Notes: generated by a model from the sequence alone, not told the origin. A stretch of DNA of 6,678 nt from CAXRGH01 sp964230195 (GCA_964230195.1 CAXRGH010000079.1:1-6678), one strand, 5' to 3'. Counted from the stretch's first letter, positions 1 through 6,456 are shown. Made by a program: numbers and translations.

Positions 1-1
1 G

Positions 2-304
2 GCTCGAGATTCGCTGTAAATCAATGCCTAAACTCAGGTCATAGCACACAGGGATTTGATGGTGAGCGGGTTGATGCTCATTCGAATAAGTCCATTTTTG
101 GATTGCTTTGCAGACAATACTCTCTAGTTCATGACAACTGAAGTCATGTGTAATGATGGTTATTGCACTTCGGCTGGGAATAATATCCCACCTTGAACTT
201 AGCTCTGTACGTAAGTGTTCACTAACCTTTTGTGTTTCAAAATTACTGGTGTTGAGTTTAAAGATTAGGCTACCATTGCCATTTGGATAGACAGTGATAT
301 CCAT
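2..304 (-). CDS. pxpB: 5-oxoprolinase subunit PxpB (KipI family), N-terminal part, cut by the left edge
   Basis: The frame opens at ATG 304-302 and stays open to the window edge, giving 101 codons of a protein that is usually about 220-240 residues long. The N-terminus begins MDITVYPNGNGSLIFKL, and near the edge it contains IPVCYDLSLGIDLQRIS. This matches the KipI/PxpB signature in which a conserved IPVCY is followed by an acidic or glycine-rich stretch and a DL pair. Family knowledge: PxpB with PxpC forms the ATP-dependent part of cytosolic 5-oxoprolinase, working with PxpA to convert 5-oxoproline to glutamate; the Bacillus homologue KipI also inhibits the sporulation kinase KinA. The start lies 2 bp after the pxpA stop codon and has no clear Shine-Dalgarno, so translational coupling to pxpA is likely. 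pxpC is expected beyond the left edge but cannot be seen. Confidence 0.85.
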   Translation of the reverse strand, partial: MDITVYPNGNGSLIFKLNTSNFETQKVSEHLRTELSSRWDIIPSRSAITIITHDFSCHELESIVCKAIQKWTYSNEHQPAHHQIPVCYDLSLGIDLQRISS

Positions 305-306
305 GG

Positions 307-1047
307 TTAGGTGGTTCTTAAATGCTGTATGTTGTGGGCGATGGCGAGACTATTTTTACCATCACCGTGAAGACACAATGAGTCAGCTGCAATCACCTTT
401 AAACTTTGATCATTGCAGATGACAGGTTTGCCATTAACAATGCATTCCGCTTGCAATACAACGGCGGTGATATCCGACAATACACTCCCTTCCTCAGTGC
501 GCGGCGTCAGCTTACCATTGGGTAGATAGCGCCGATCCATGAATGCTTCGTTGAGAAAGGGGTGACGTATTAATTCACATTGTTGGGCAACTTGCCCTTC
601 TGATAGTCCCAGTATTGGAACATTGGGTAATAGCTCTTGGACAAGCTCACTCATTTGATGGGCTAATTCTGGGCGACGTTCCATATCATTGTACAAAGCA
701 CCATGAAATTTAACATGTGAAACGGATGCACCTAAGGAATGCGCTATCTCCAAAAAATCAATCAATTGTTGTCTGATAGCGATGTCTAAGTCATCTGGTG
801 ATATATCCAAAGATTGTCTGCCAAAATTAGTTTTGTCCGGATAACCCGGGTGAGGGCCAAGCAATACATTATGTTTCATCGCGTGAATCATCATATGTTT
901 CATGGAGTCATGGTTGCCAGCATGCCCGCCACAGGCAATGTTGCAGCGGTCGATTAGAGGCATTAAGCGTTCATCAAGACGCCAATCGCAAGGAGCCTCT
1001 GATTCTCCCAAGTCACAGTTAATATCAATTCCACGCTGCTTATTCAT
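307..1047 (-). CDS. pxpA: 5-oxoprolinase subunit PxpA (LamB/YcsF family)
   Basis: This is a complete 246-residue protein, close to the usual family length of about 245-255. Visible family motifs in order are DINCDLGE (8-15), NIACGGHAG (36-44), GPHPGYPD (64-71), HVKFHGALYN (111-120), EAFMDRRY (167-174), LTPR (180-183) and LCLHGD (224-229). These carry the conserved Asp, His and Glu residues of the TIM-barrel-like LamB/YcsF fold. Family knowledge: PxpA acts with PxpB and PxpC in ATP-dependent cleavage of 5-oxoproline (pyroglutamate), a damage product of glutamine and glutamate, giving glutamate in the cytosol. The start is well supported by AGGAG (minus strand, 1058-1054) seven bases before the ATG. 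The gene sits 2 bp after thpR and 2 bp before pxpB. The GGHAG and KFHGALYN variants differ from the E. coli forms GFHAG and KPHGMLYN, which looks like subfamily variation and not loss of function. Confidence 0.92.
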   Translation of the reverse strand: MNKQRGIDINCDLGESEAPCDWRLDERLMPLIDRCNIACGGHAGNHDSMKHMMIHAMKHNVLLGPHPGYPDKTNFGRQSLDISPDDLDIAIRQQLIDFLEIAHSLGASVSHVKFHGALYNDMERRPELAHQMSELVQELLPNVPILGLSEGQVAQQCELIRHPFLNEAFMDRRYLPNGKLTPRTEEGSVLSDITAVVLQAECIVNGKPVICNDQSLKVIAADSLCLHGDGKNSLAIAHNIQHLRTT

Positions 1048-1049
1048 TG

Positions 1050-1559
1050 CTATCTCCTATTCGCCGAAAAGCTTTCAATACAATGATATCTGACACCGGA
1101 TGGCGTGGACTGTGACTCAAAAAGCCCAAAGCTATGAACGGTAAACTGAAATACCTCTTCTATTAGAGGTGCTGGTGGTTCTTTTTCATGACGATACAAA
1201 CTGATATGGGGAGTAAACGGATTTTTATCATGTCCGAGTTGATACCGTTGAGCAATATCTTTACAACTCGACTGAAGCTTGACTAATTGCGGCTGCGGCT
1301 CGATACCCAACCAACTGACTTTAGGCTTACTAAAATATCCCAAATGGCTGGTGGTTAACAAAAATTCAGAGAAATTCACTTGGCTCGCTTGCTCAATAAG
1401 ACTCTCGCACTGCTGGTTGGATGCCTGTCCCATGAAACTTAGGGTGATGTGAAAATTTTCTACAGGAATACCGGTTCGGTTCGCAAAAGCTTTTTCTCGC
1501 CAATTATGAATAGCAATTTTAGTTGAATAAGGAATGTCCAGTGCAAAAAACAAACGCAT
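1050..1559 (-). CDS. thpR: RNA 2',3'-cyclic phosphodiesterase ThpR (LigT-like 2H phosphoesterase)
   Basis: The product is 169 residues when started at the ATG at 1559-1557; E. coli ThpR is about 176. It opens with MRLFFALDIP, the usual N-terminus of the family. It carries the two catalytic HxT/S-phi motifs of the 2H superfamily, HITL (37-40, in FHITLSFMG) and HISL (118-121, in FTPHISLYR). Family knowledge: this cytosolic enzyme hydrolyses RNA 2',3'-cyclic phosphate ends to 2'-phosphomonoesters and can join some tRNA half molecules in vitro; its physiological role is unsettled. The reading frame extends back to a TTG at 1616 and an ATG at 1574, but a TATACT -10 box at 1597-1592 lies downstream of the TTG, and homology favours 1559. 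No strong Shine-Dalgarno precedes either ATG. The stop codon is 2 bp from pxpA, so the two are probably one transcript. Confidence 0.9.
   Translation of the reverse strand: MRLFFALDIPYSTKIAIHNWREKAFANRTGIPVENFHITLSFMGQASNQQCESLIEQASQVNFSEFLLTTSHLGYFSKPKVSWLGIEPQPQLVKLQSSCKDIAQRYQLGHDKNPFTPHISLYRHEKEPPAPLIEEVFQFTVHSFGLFESQSTPSGVRYHCIESFSANRR
1054..1058 (-). promoter_or_regulatory. Shine-Dalgarno of pxpA
   Basis: On the minus strand AGGAG lies seven bases before the pxpA ATG. It falls inside the last codons of thpR, so ribosomes finishing thpR would load directly onto pxpA. It confirms the ATG at 1047 as the pxpA start. Confidence 0.75.
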
Positions 1560-1591
1560 AACAAATCTAATCATTGAGAAACCGTCAAAAA

Positions 1592-1597
1592 AGTATA
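1592..1597 (-). promoter_or_regulatory. Putative -10 box for the thpR-pxpA-pxpB transcript
   Basis: The minus strand reads TATACT at 1597-1592, five of six matches to the sigma-70 -10 consensus. It would place the transcript start near 1585 with a short leader of about 26 bases before the thpR ATG. The -35 at 17-bp spacing (TGGGTT) is poor. A second, weaker arrangement upstream has TTGAAA followed after 18 bp by GTTAAT. Confidence 0.4.
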
Positions 1598-1674
1598 ACG
1601 ATAAACAGATTAACAACCCAGTGGATTTTTGCTTTCAATAAGACATTGTCACAACTATTTAGAAACAAGACCAC

Positions 1675-2460
1675 TTACATAGCAGCAGTGACCACATGTA
1701 ACATGATGTCTGAAACAAAGTGTGCAACCATCGCAGCCATTAGCCCAAACCGCCAAAAACACCAGCCGAAATAGGTTGAAGTGATCATGTTACCCATCAT
1801 GGTAGTCGCAAAGGTTAGGGTGCTTAACGCATCGTGACTCACAACTTGAGGAATGTGGATCAGACCAAAAAGTAGGCCTGGTAGCATAATGCCGAGCCAC
1901 CAAGTGCCATCGCTGGCTGAGGTTTGCTTTCTAAAACGCATAATCAAAGCAACCATGATTGATGTCATCCCCAGTCTGAACCACACTTCTTCAGCAATTG
2001 CAGCCCCAAAAGACACTAATATTCCTCTTAACACACCACGATGACCTAACTCAGGCAAATCAGTGTCAACCAAGCTGCGGATCAGTGATACGGTGCCAAT
2101 CAAGATAAGTCCGAGTACAACAGCCCCAATAAGGCTGTAATAAAGACACTCGCGTTTATTGCCGTGCAAAAATAACCAAGAAGCAATACTTTTGTTCGGT
2201 AATTGATGTTCCGCGTAAACGCTAGGGAGAAGTTTTAGGCCAATAATAATTGCCGGTAAGCTAACAATGGAAAGCATAATGACACTCGGGAGCAACATGT
2301 TGACCTTCTCATTGAATAGCCTATCTTGCCCCCACCAAATATCACTTAACTGAGCAACCAATGTCAGTAACCATAAAAGTAGGGTAAGCAACGCCGTATG
2401 AGATACGGGAATATTGCGAACAGTGTTGTTTGTCATGATAGGAGCACCAGCATTGAACAT
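1675..2460 (-). CDS. CPBP family intramembrane metalloprotease (CAAX protease/Abi type)
   Basis: This is a 261-residue hydrophobic protein with about six or seven membrane-spanning stretches, roughly residues 22-40, 54-78, 107-128, 143-170, 188-205, 213-232 and 235-260. All three motifs of the CPBP (PF02517) family are present: EEVWFR (157-162), FGLIH (198-202) and HFVSD (247-251). They supply the glutamate pair, arginine and two histidines thought to form the catalytic metal site in the inner membrane. Family members include Rce1-like prenyl-protein proteases, bacteriocin immunity proteins and many of unknown substrate; nothing here identifies the substrate. The start may be the ATG at 2460 or the one at 2436 (giving MTNNTVRNIPVSH), since neither has a well-placed Shine-Dalgarno. 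The gene is divergent from hrpB, and 115 bp separate its stop from thpR. Confidence 0.85.
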   Translation of the reverse strand: MFNAGAPIMTNNTVRNIPVSHTALLTLLLWLLTLVAQLSDIWWGQDRLFNEKVNMLLPSVIMLSIVSLPAIIIGLKLLPSVYAEHQLPNKSIASWLFLHGNKRECLYYSLIGAVVLGLILIGTVSLIRSLVDTDLPELGHRGVLRGILVSFGAAIAEEVWFRLGMTSIMVALIMRFRKQTSASDGTWWLGIMLPGLLFGLIHIPQVVSHDALSTLTFATTMMGNMITSTYFGWCFWRFGLMAAMVAHFVSDIMLHVVTAAM

Positions 2461-2786
2461 TCACGAATGACGATCCTTTATCAACAACAACAAAGCAAGC
2501 TGAAAAGTGTAACAAACACTTGGTTTACAGTGATTTGCAATAACAATATTCGCTGCAATACCTATCCGAATATCGGAAAGTGGAAGACCTCACTTGCGCT
2601 TTACTCGTTTTTTAGTAAATCACTTATGACTTAATCGCTCGGTTGAATAAACGGGCTTTGATTGTTCCAAACGTATTATTGCGAAATATTCTCGTAATGA
2701 TGACGGCTCAATTATACAGTACACTAGTCAGAAATCAGCGAGTCTAGCCGAGGGTTTGACTCATTTGGCAAATAAGAAGAGTCATA
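2461..2786. other. Divergent intergenic region between the CPBP protease gene and hrpB
   Basis: This 326-bp region must hold the start signals of both flanking genes. A short plus-strand frame crosses it but has no family resemblance and overlaps the protease start antisense, so I do not call it. For hrpB a possible -10 TATACA lies at 2713-2718, but the -35 (TTCTCG with an 18-bp spacer) is poor. For the protease no convincing sigma-70 pair is visible. The region contains one clear 6-bp dyad (2505-2521), listed separately, and a short CCGA/TCGG dyad at 2566-2576. Confidence 0.5.
2505..2521. repeat. Inverted repeat AAGTGT-n5-ACACTT upstream of the protease gene
   Basis: A perfect 6-bp dyad with a 5-bp AT-rich spacer lies 45 bp upstream of the protease ATG at 2460. 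Its size and place suit a dimeric repressor or activator site, or a small hairpin in the leader. No T-run follows on either strand, so it is not a terminator. No regulator can be named. Confidence 0.35.
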
Positions 2787-5216
2787 GTGTTACCCATTCA
2801 GTCAGTTGTTAAATCTTTATGTGATGCTCTCAAGCACCAAGATGTGATCTTAAAGGCTCCTCCTGGCGCCGGTAAATCAACTTGTTTGCCGTTAACTCTG
2901 CTTGAGCTTACACAATTTCAGCATCAACGCATCATTCTCTTACAACCAAGACGTGTTGCAGTTAAAACCATTGCTTATTATCTCGCATCGCAGTTAGGAG
3001 AAACTCCAGGACAGCAAGTGGGTTATCGCATTAAAGGTGAATCGAAAGTAGGCAACAATACGCGCCTTGAAGTTGTCACTGAGGGGGTGCTGATCCGAAT
3101 GCTACAGTCTGACCCCGAACTCACCGGTGTTGGATTAGTCATATTTGACGAATTTCACGAACGCAGCTTAGCTGCTGACTTTTCGTTAGCCTTATGTTGT
3201 GATGTCCGCCAAGGGTTACGAGATGATCTACGAATTTTAGTCATGTCTGCAACACTCGACGGGATTGACCTTCCCGCAGTGTTACCTGACGCTCAGCTAA
3301 TAGAAAGTGAAGGACGTCAGTACCCGATAGATGTCCACTATCAAGGAATAACAGAAATCGCCAGTATGGTGTTTTCAATCCGGAACTTGCTGATACAGTT
3401 AACCCAGCAGCATGAAGGTAATATTCTCGTATTTTTGCCAAGCAAACGGCTAATCACGCAATTGGCAGGTGAGTTGACAGTTCTGCCTCGCGAGTGGCAA
3501 GTGTGTCCATTATACGGTGACTTACCACTAGCGCAGCAGCAGCAGGCTATTGAGGCACCCAAAACGGGTTACAAAGTCGTGTTATCAACCAATATTGCAG
3601 AAACCAGCTTAACCATTGACGGCATTACTTGTGTTATCGATTCGGGCTTAGTCAATCAGGCAAGGTTCAAGCTGCGGACAGGGCATAACCAATTATCAAT
3701 GCAGCAAATCTCGCAAGCATCCAGTACCCAACGTAGCGGACGCGCCGGACGATTGGCCCCCGGAGTGTGTTATCGCATGTGGTCTAGAGAAACCCATGAG
3801 CGTCGACAGGTACAAACACCGCCCGCGATTTTAAGGGAAGATATTACAGATACTTTACTACAATCGTTAGTCTGGGGATGTGAGCTAAAAGATCTTTCGT
3901 TGCTCGACCAACCCACTTCGGCGCAATTGAGTTACGCATACGACCAACTAAAAGCTTATAGTGCGGTTGATAATCAACTTAAGCTAACTCCACGTGGCAG
4001 ACAACTTGCAGCCATGGGAACACAGCTGCCGATGGCCAGCATGCTGCTTTACGCAAAGGGCCAATCATCCGAAATACTCAGTGCAGCATGTACACTCGTT
4101 GGATTGATTGAAGCGAGAGACAAACACAACGGTTTTGATCTTTTAGAAACTCTTGGTCAACTGCAGCGGAGAAAAAGCGGTCATGTCTGGCAGCTTGTTA
4201 AAGAGTGGCATCGAAAACTGGATGTACAATGGAAACATTGTGACGATCCTCATGACATAGCGAGCTTACTCTTGTACGCGTACCCTAATCGCGTGGCATT
4301 CCAACTCGGGAAGGGGCGATATCAGCTTGCATCAGGTGGTATTGTTAACCTTGATAAGGAGCAACTCAGCACAGAGCAGTGGCTCATTGCCATTGATCTC
4401 TTTAGTCACGCAAAACATCAAACGGATACTCTGACGGTTGCCTGCCCAATAACCCCGGCCTTGTTGGAAACACATGCATCAGCAAATTTCAGCCAGCAAA
4501 CGGTGTGCGAATGGCAAGATGCAACCATTAGGGTAGTAAAACAATGGTGTTATGGTTGCATAGTGTATAAAAAGCAAGCGCTCGGCTTTGATAGCGCCTC
4601 TGATGAACAAAAACTTGCCTTATGGAAACAATATATCGCTGACAAAGGCTTCACTCATTTTAATTGGAATGCGGATTGCGACAGCTTACTCATGAGGCTC
4701 TCCCTTTTAAGTCAACATCAAGGGGACGACAGCCCCATAATGAGTTCAAAAGAGGAGTTGATCAGTTCTTGGGAAACATGGCTAGCTCCCCACCTGTTAA
4801 CCATCAGCAAGTTATCGCAACTGGGACAGCTGCACCTATGTGAATTGATAAAACAACAACTCCCGTGGGCTTCACGTAAACAATTAGATGAGTTATTTCC
4901 GCAGACATTCATTGCTCCCACCGGTACAAAAGCGCCCATTCGTTACGAGCAAGGACAAGCCATAGTCTCGGTCAGAATCCAAGAAGTCTTTGGCTTGAGT
5001 GAACATCCAAGAATAGCCAATAATCGATTGCCATTGACCTTTGAACTCCTGTCACCAGCCAGAAGACCGATTCAGGTTACGGCTGATTTACCCGCTTTTT
5101 GGCGTGGCAGTTATCAAGCAGTACAACGTGAAATGAAGAGTCAATATATCAAACACTATTGGCCAGATGATCCCAGCACGGCTGCACCTACCACAAGAAC
5201 CAAGAATAAAATGTGA
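2787..5216 (+). CDS. hrpB: ATP-dependent RNA helicase HrpB (DEAH/RHA type)
   Basis: This is a complete 809-residue protein, the normal family length. The helicase core shows motif I APPGAGKST (24-32), Ia LLQPRRVA (51-58), TEGVLIRML (98-106), motif II DEFH (121-124, the usual HrpB form of DEAH), motif III SAT (154-156), PLYGDL (241-246), motif V STNIAETSLTI (267-277) and motif VI QRSGRAGR (315-322). A helicase-associated region follows. The C-terminal HrpB domain ends with SPARRPIQVT (756-765), PAFWRGSY (769-776) and KHYWPDDP (789-796). Family knowledge: HrpB is a cytosolic superfamily 2 NTPase; its physiological RNA target is not well defined. The start is GTG, supported by the family N-terminus LPIQSVV and an in-frame stop at 2757-2759; AAGAAGAG at 2774-2781 is a weak ribosome site. 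mrcB, its frequent downstream neighbour, is absent. Motif IV reads FLPSKRLI where most HrpB proteins have FLPG followed by a polar pair. Confidence 0.97.
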   Translation: MLPIQSVVKSLCDALKHQDVILKAPPGAGKSTCLPLTLLELTQFQHQRIILLQPRRVAVKTIAYYLASQLGETPGQQVGYRIKGESKVGNNTRLEVVTEGVLIRMLQSDPELTGVGLVIFDEFHERSLAADFSLALCCDVRQGLRDDLRILVMSATLDGIDLPAVLPDAQLIESEGRQYPIDVHYQGITEIASMVFSIRNLLIQLTQQHEGNILVFLPSKRLITQLAGELTVLPREWQVCPLYGDLPLAQQQQAIEAPKTGYKVVLSTNIAETSLTIDGITCVIDSGLVNQARFKLRTGHNQLSMQQISQASSTQRSGRAGRLAPGVCYRMWSRETHERRQVQTPPAILREDITDTLLQSLVWGCELKDLSLLDQPTSAQLSYAYDQLKAYSAVDNQLKLTPRGRQLAAMGTQLPMASMLLYAKGQSSEILSAACTLVGLIEARDKHNGFDLLETLGQLQRRKSGHVWQLVKEWHRKLDVQWKHCDDPHDIASLLLYAYPNRVAFQLGKGRYQLASGGIVNLDKEQLSTEQWLIAIDLFSHAKHQTDTLTVACPITPALLETHASANFSQQTVCEWQDATIRVVKQWCYGCIVYKKQALGFDSASDEQKLALWKQYIADKGFTHFNWNADCDSLLMRLSLLSQHQGDDSPIMSSKEELISSWETWLAPHLLTISKLSQLGQLHLCELIKQQLPWASRKQLDELFPQTFIAPTGTKAPIRYEQGQAIVSVRIQEVFGLSEHPRIANNRLPLTFELLSPARRPIQVTADLPAFWRGSYQAVQREMKSQYIKHYWPDDPSTAAPTTRTKNKM

Positions 5217-5320
5217 AAGCTATGTACGGTGAAAATAAGGTGATTAATTTGGCTAGTTCAGTGGTTGGAAACCGCAAATAATGGTCGTATGTACTATCAA
5301 ACACAATTGCATAATAAAAT

Positions 5321-5341
5321 AACCAATTGATTTCAATGGTT
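5321..5341 (+). terminator. Possible weak terminator after hrpB
   Basis: AACCAATTGA and TCAATGGTT form an 8-9 bp AT-rich stem with one bulged A and a loop of about 4 bases. TTTAGGTTTTGG follows in place of a clean T-run. It lies 105 bp past the hrpB stop and just upstream of the next gene's promoter, where a terminator is expected. The stem is weak, so it may only be a leader hairpin or chance. Confidence 0.3.
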
Positions 5342-5353
5342 TAGGTTTTGGTC

Positions 5354-5383
5354 TTGTTTTTGCTTAATAAACATAGTGATACT
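5354..5383 (+). promoter_or_regulatory. Putative sigma-70 promoter of the repeat-protein gene
   Basis: TTGTTT (5354-5359) is separated by 18 bp from GATACT (5378-5383). Matches to consensus are about three and four of six. The start would fall near 5390, leaving a leader of about 24 bases. TATACC at 5389-5394 is an alternative -10 but lacks a -35. The gene therefore seems to be transcribed on its own and not with hrpB. Confidence 0.35.
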
Positions 5384-5403
5384 TAATTATACCTTGCACG
5401 AAA

Positions 5404-5409
5404 AGAGGA
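5404..5409 (+). promoter_or_regulatory. Shine-Dalgarno of the DGSG-repeat protein gene
   Basis: AGAGGA lies four bases before the ATG at 5414. The spacing is slightly short but workable. It supports this start, which also gives a well-formed signal peptide. Confidence 0.6.
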
Positions 5410-5413
5410 TTTC

Positions 5414-6295
5414 ATGAGATTGACATTAACAGCGATTGCAGTTGCAACATTAGGGCTCGGGTTATCAGCAAACGCGTCCGCATTAGGTTTTGGTGGCATG
5501 GACAGTGAGGTTCGAAACTTATCAGTTGATGCCAGTGGTTTGACTAAGTTTAAAGCTCAAGTGTCTGCGGGCGATTTTCGCTTGGTTGGCGATCCGTCGG
5601 CTACCGAAGTATCCGTCAAAGCAACGGCTTACGCCAAAGATCTTGACCCAGATGCTGTTAAAATTTTACTGACTCGCCAGTCTGATCACGTTCAACTCCT
5701 TGCTGATTATGACAAAGACTCATGGTTTAGCAGCGGTGATGGTTACATTGATATTGAAGTCATTGTCCCACAAAAAATGACCCTCGCTATTGACGACGGA
5801 AGCGGAGACATTGTGGTGTCTGAAGTCATTGGTGATGTGTCTGTTAATGATGGCTCTGGAAACATTAATTTGGATGTTCAAGGTAACGTAAAGGTCAACG
5901 ATGGTTCAGGCGATATGCGTATTCATAGCCCTGCCTATTCGGTGTCTATCAACGATGGTTCAGGAAATATCACGGTCTCAGAAGCTAATCATTTAAAAGT
6001 GAATGACGGTTCAGGCGATATTGTTGTGGATCGCGTCAATGGTAAAACCAGCATCTCAGACGGCTCGGGTGACATTGTTGTTCGGAGTATGAGTGGTGGT
6101 AGTATTTCAGATGGCAGCGGCGATATTAAAGTGATGACAAATAATGCTCTACTCACTATCAGTGACGGTAGTGGTGATATTCGAGTTCCTGATCTTGTTA
6201 ATGTCGACATTCGTGGTGATGGCTCTGGCGGAGTATATGTCAACGGTTACTTGGAAGAATCCTTCAAACCCAAAAAAGATCTGCGTTTAAAATAG
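5414..6295 (+). CDS. Exported DUF4097/GIN-like protein with nine DGSG repeats
   Basis: This is a 293-residue protein with a typical signal peptide: a basic start (MRL), a hydrophobic core (residues 4-18) and a signal peptidase I site after ANASA (cut between 23 and 24). Residues 24-120 are a non-repetitive beta-rich part. From 121 a unit of about 17-18 residues recurs, with the core DGSG at 128, 146, 163, 181, 198, 216, 233, 251 and 269. It is usually preceded by N/S/D and followed by D/N and I plus alternating hydrophobic residues. This pattern suits a right-handed beta-solenoid with one turn per repeat and resembles the putative-adhesin families DUF4097 (PF13349) and DUF2807/GIN. The tail (FKPKKDLRLK) is basic, with no sorting anchor, lipobox or membrane segment. 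The likely location is periplasmic or extracellular; function is unknown. The repeats resemble, but are not, RTX nonapeptides. The gene stands alone, with its own promoter and a downstream terminator. Confidence 0.85.
   Translation: MRLTLTAIAVATLGLGLSANASALGFGGMDSEVRNLSVDASGLTKFKAQVSAGDFRLVGDPSATEVSVKATAYAKDLDPDAVKILLTRQSDHVQLLADYDKDSWFSSGDGYIDIEVIVPQKMTLAIDDGSGDIVVSEVIGDVSVNDGSGNINLDVQGNVKVNDGSGDMRIHSPAYSVSINDGSGNITVSEANHLKVNDGSGDIVVDRVNGKTSISDGSGDIVVRSMSGGSISDGSGDIKVMTNNALLTISDGSGDIRVPDLVNVDIRGDGSGGVYVNGYLEESFKPKKDLRLK
5793..6233 (+). repeat. Tandem 51-54 bp coding repeats (nine DGSG units)
   Basis: Within the exported-protein gene the nine repeat units start every 54 or 51 bases, in the order 18, 17, 18, 17, 18, 17, 18, 18 codons. 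Protein identity is high at the DGSG core, but third codon positions vary (GGT/GGC/GGA, TCA/TCT/AGC/AGT). The repeats are therefore old or held by selection, not freshly duplicated. The closest DNA pair is a 16-base identity at 5895-5910 and 5949-5964, exactly one unit apart. Confidence 0.85.
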
Positions 6296-6318
6296 TTTGG
6301 AAATAAATCAGGAAAGGA

Positions 6319-6408
6319 CACTGAGCCGCAAGGCATTAATCCTGAAAAAGGGGATGCCAAAAATTGCGAGGTGCAAACGTCTGCTGTAACCTGGATTAGA
6401 CAGTACCT
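6319..6408 (+). ncRNA. Candidate structured RNA (3' UTR element or small RNA), class not recognised
   Basis: The plus strand can fold a long hairpin: CGCAA (6327-6331) with TTGCG (6364-6368), then GGCAT (6332-6336) with ATGCC (6354-6358), capped by TCC with GGG around an A-rich loop, and with a five-A bulge on the 3' side. CAC (6319-6321) can extend it with GTG (6371-6373). A competing second fold uses AGGT (6369-6372) with ACCT (6405-6408) and GTCT (6379-6382) with AGAC (6398-6401). The intrinsic terminator begins nine bases later. It could be the 3' UTR of the preceding gene, a processed small RNA, or a leader for something beyond the terminator. It does not match any riboswitch core I know. 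Confidence 0.3.
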
Positions 6409-6416
6409 TAAGCAAT

Positions 6417-6456
6417 AAAAATGCCTGGGATATATTTCCTGGGCATTTTTTGTTTT
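6417..6456 (+). terminator. Rho-independent terminator after the repeat-protein gene
   Basis: AAAAATGCC (6417-6425) pairs with GGCATTTTT (6442-6450). The stem continues inward with two G-T wobbles and GGA/TCC around a 6-base loop (6431-6436). It is followed by TTGTTTT. The A-tract on the left would also give a T-run on the minus strand, so it can act in both directions. It lies about 120 bp past the stop of the exported protein, so a 3' UTR of that length or a separate small transcript ends here. Confidence 0.8.

Noticed and set aside
1560..1616. N-terminal extension of ThpR to the TTG at 1616
   Set aside because: The extension is not part of the family N-terminus, and the likely -10 box lies downstream of the TTG.
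902..2044. Short plus-strand frames (902-1093, 1574-1774, 1853-2044)
   Set aside because: They are antisense to pxpA, thpR and the protease gene, which have clear family motifs.
2398..2634. Plus-strand frame of 78 codons across the divergent region
   Set aside because: It starts inside the protease gene on the opposite strand and has no Shine-Dalgarno or family resemblance.
3533..3545. CAG triplet run in hrpB
   Set aside because: It is a short glutamine run in a region that varies in the family; four units are unremarkable.
3241..4939. Minus-strand frames inside hrpB (3241-3441, 3341-3562, 4718-4939)
   Set aside because: hrpB is complete and conserved on the plus strand; these are shadows.
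5793..6233. RTX calcium-binding nonapeptide repeats
   Set aside because: The unit is 17-18 residues with one DGSG, not the 9-residue GGxGxDx unit, and there is a Sec signal instead of a type I secretion tail.
5989..6243. Minus-strand frame with SPEPS-like repeats
   Set aside because: It is the antisense image of the DGSG repeats in the exported-protein gene; the periodicity comes from the real coding strand.
6319..6408. Cyclic di-GMP (GEMM) or other known riboswitch
   Set aside because: The A-rich loop and GCAAA-like pieces recall GEMM, but the conserved core around the GAAA tetraloop and its receptor cannot be aligned. No TPP, cobalamin, glycine or lysine core fits either.
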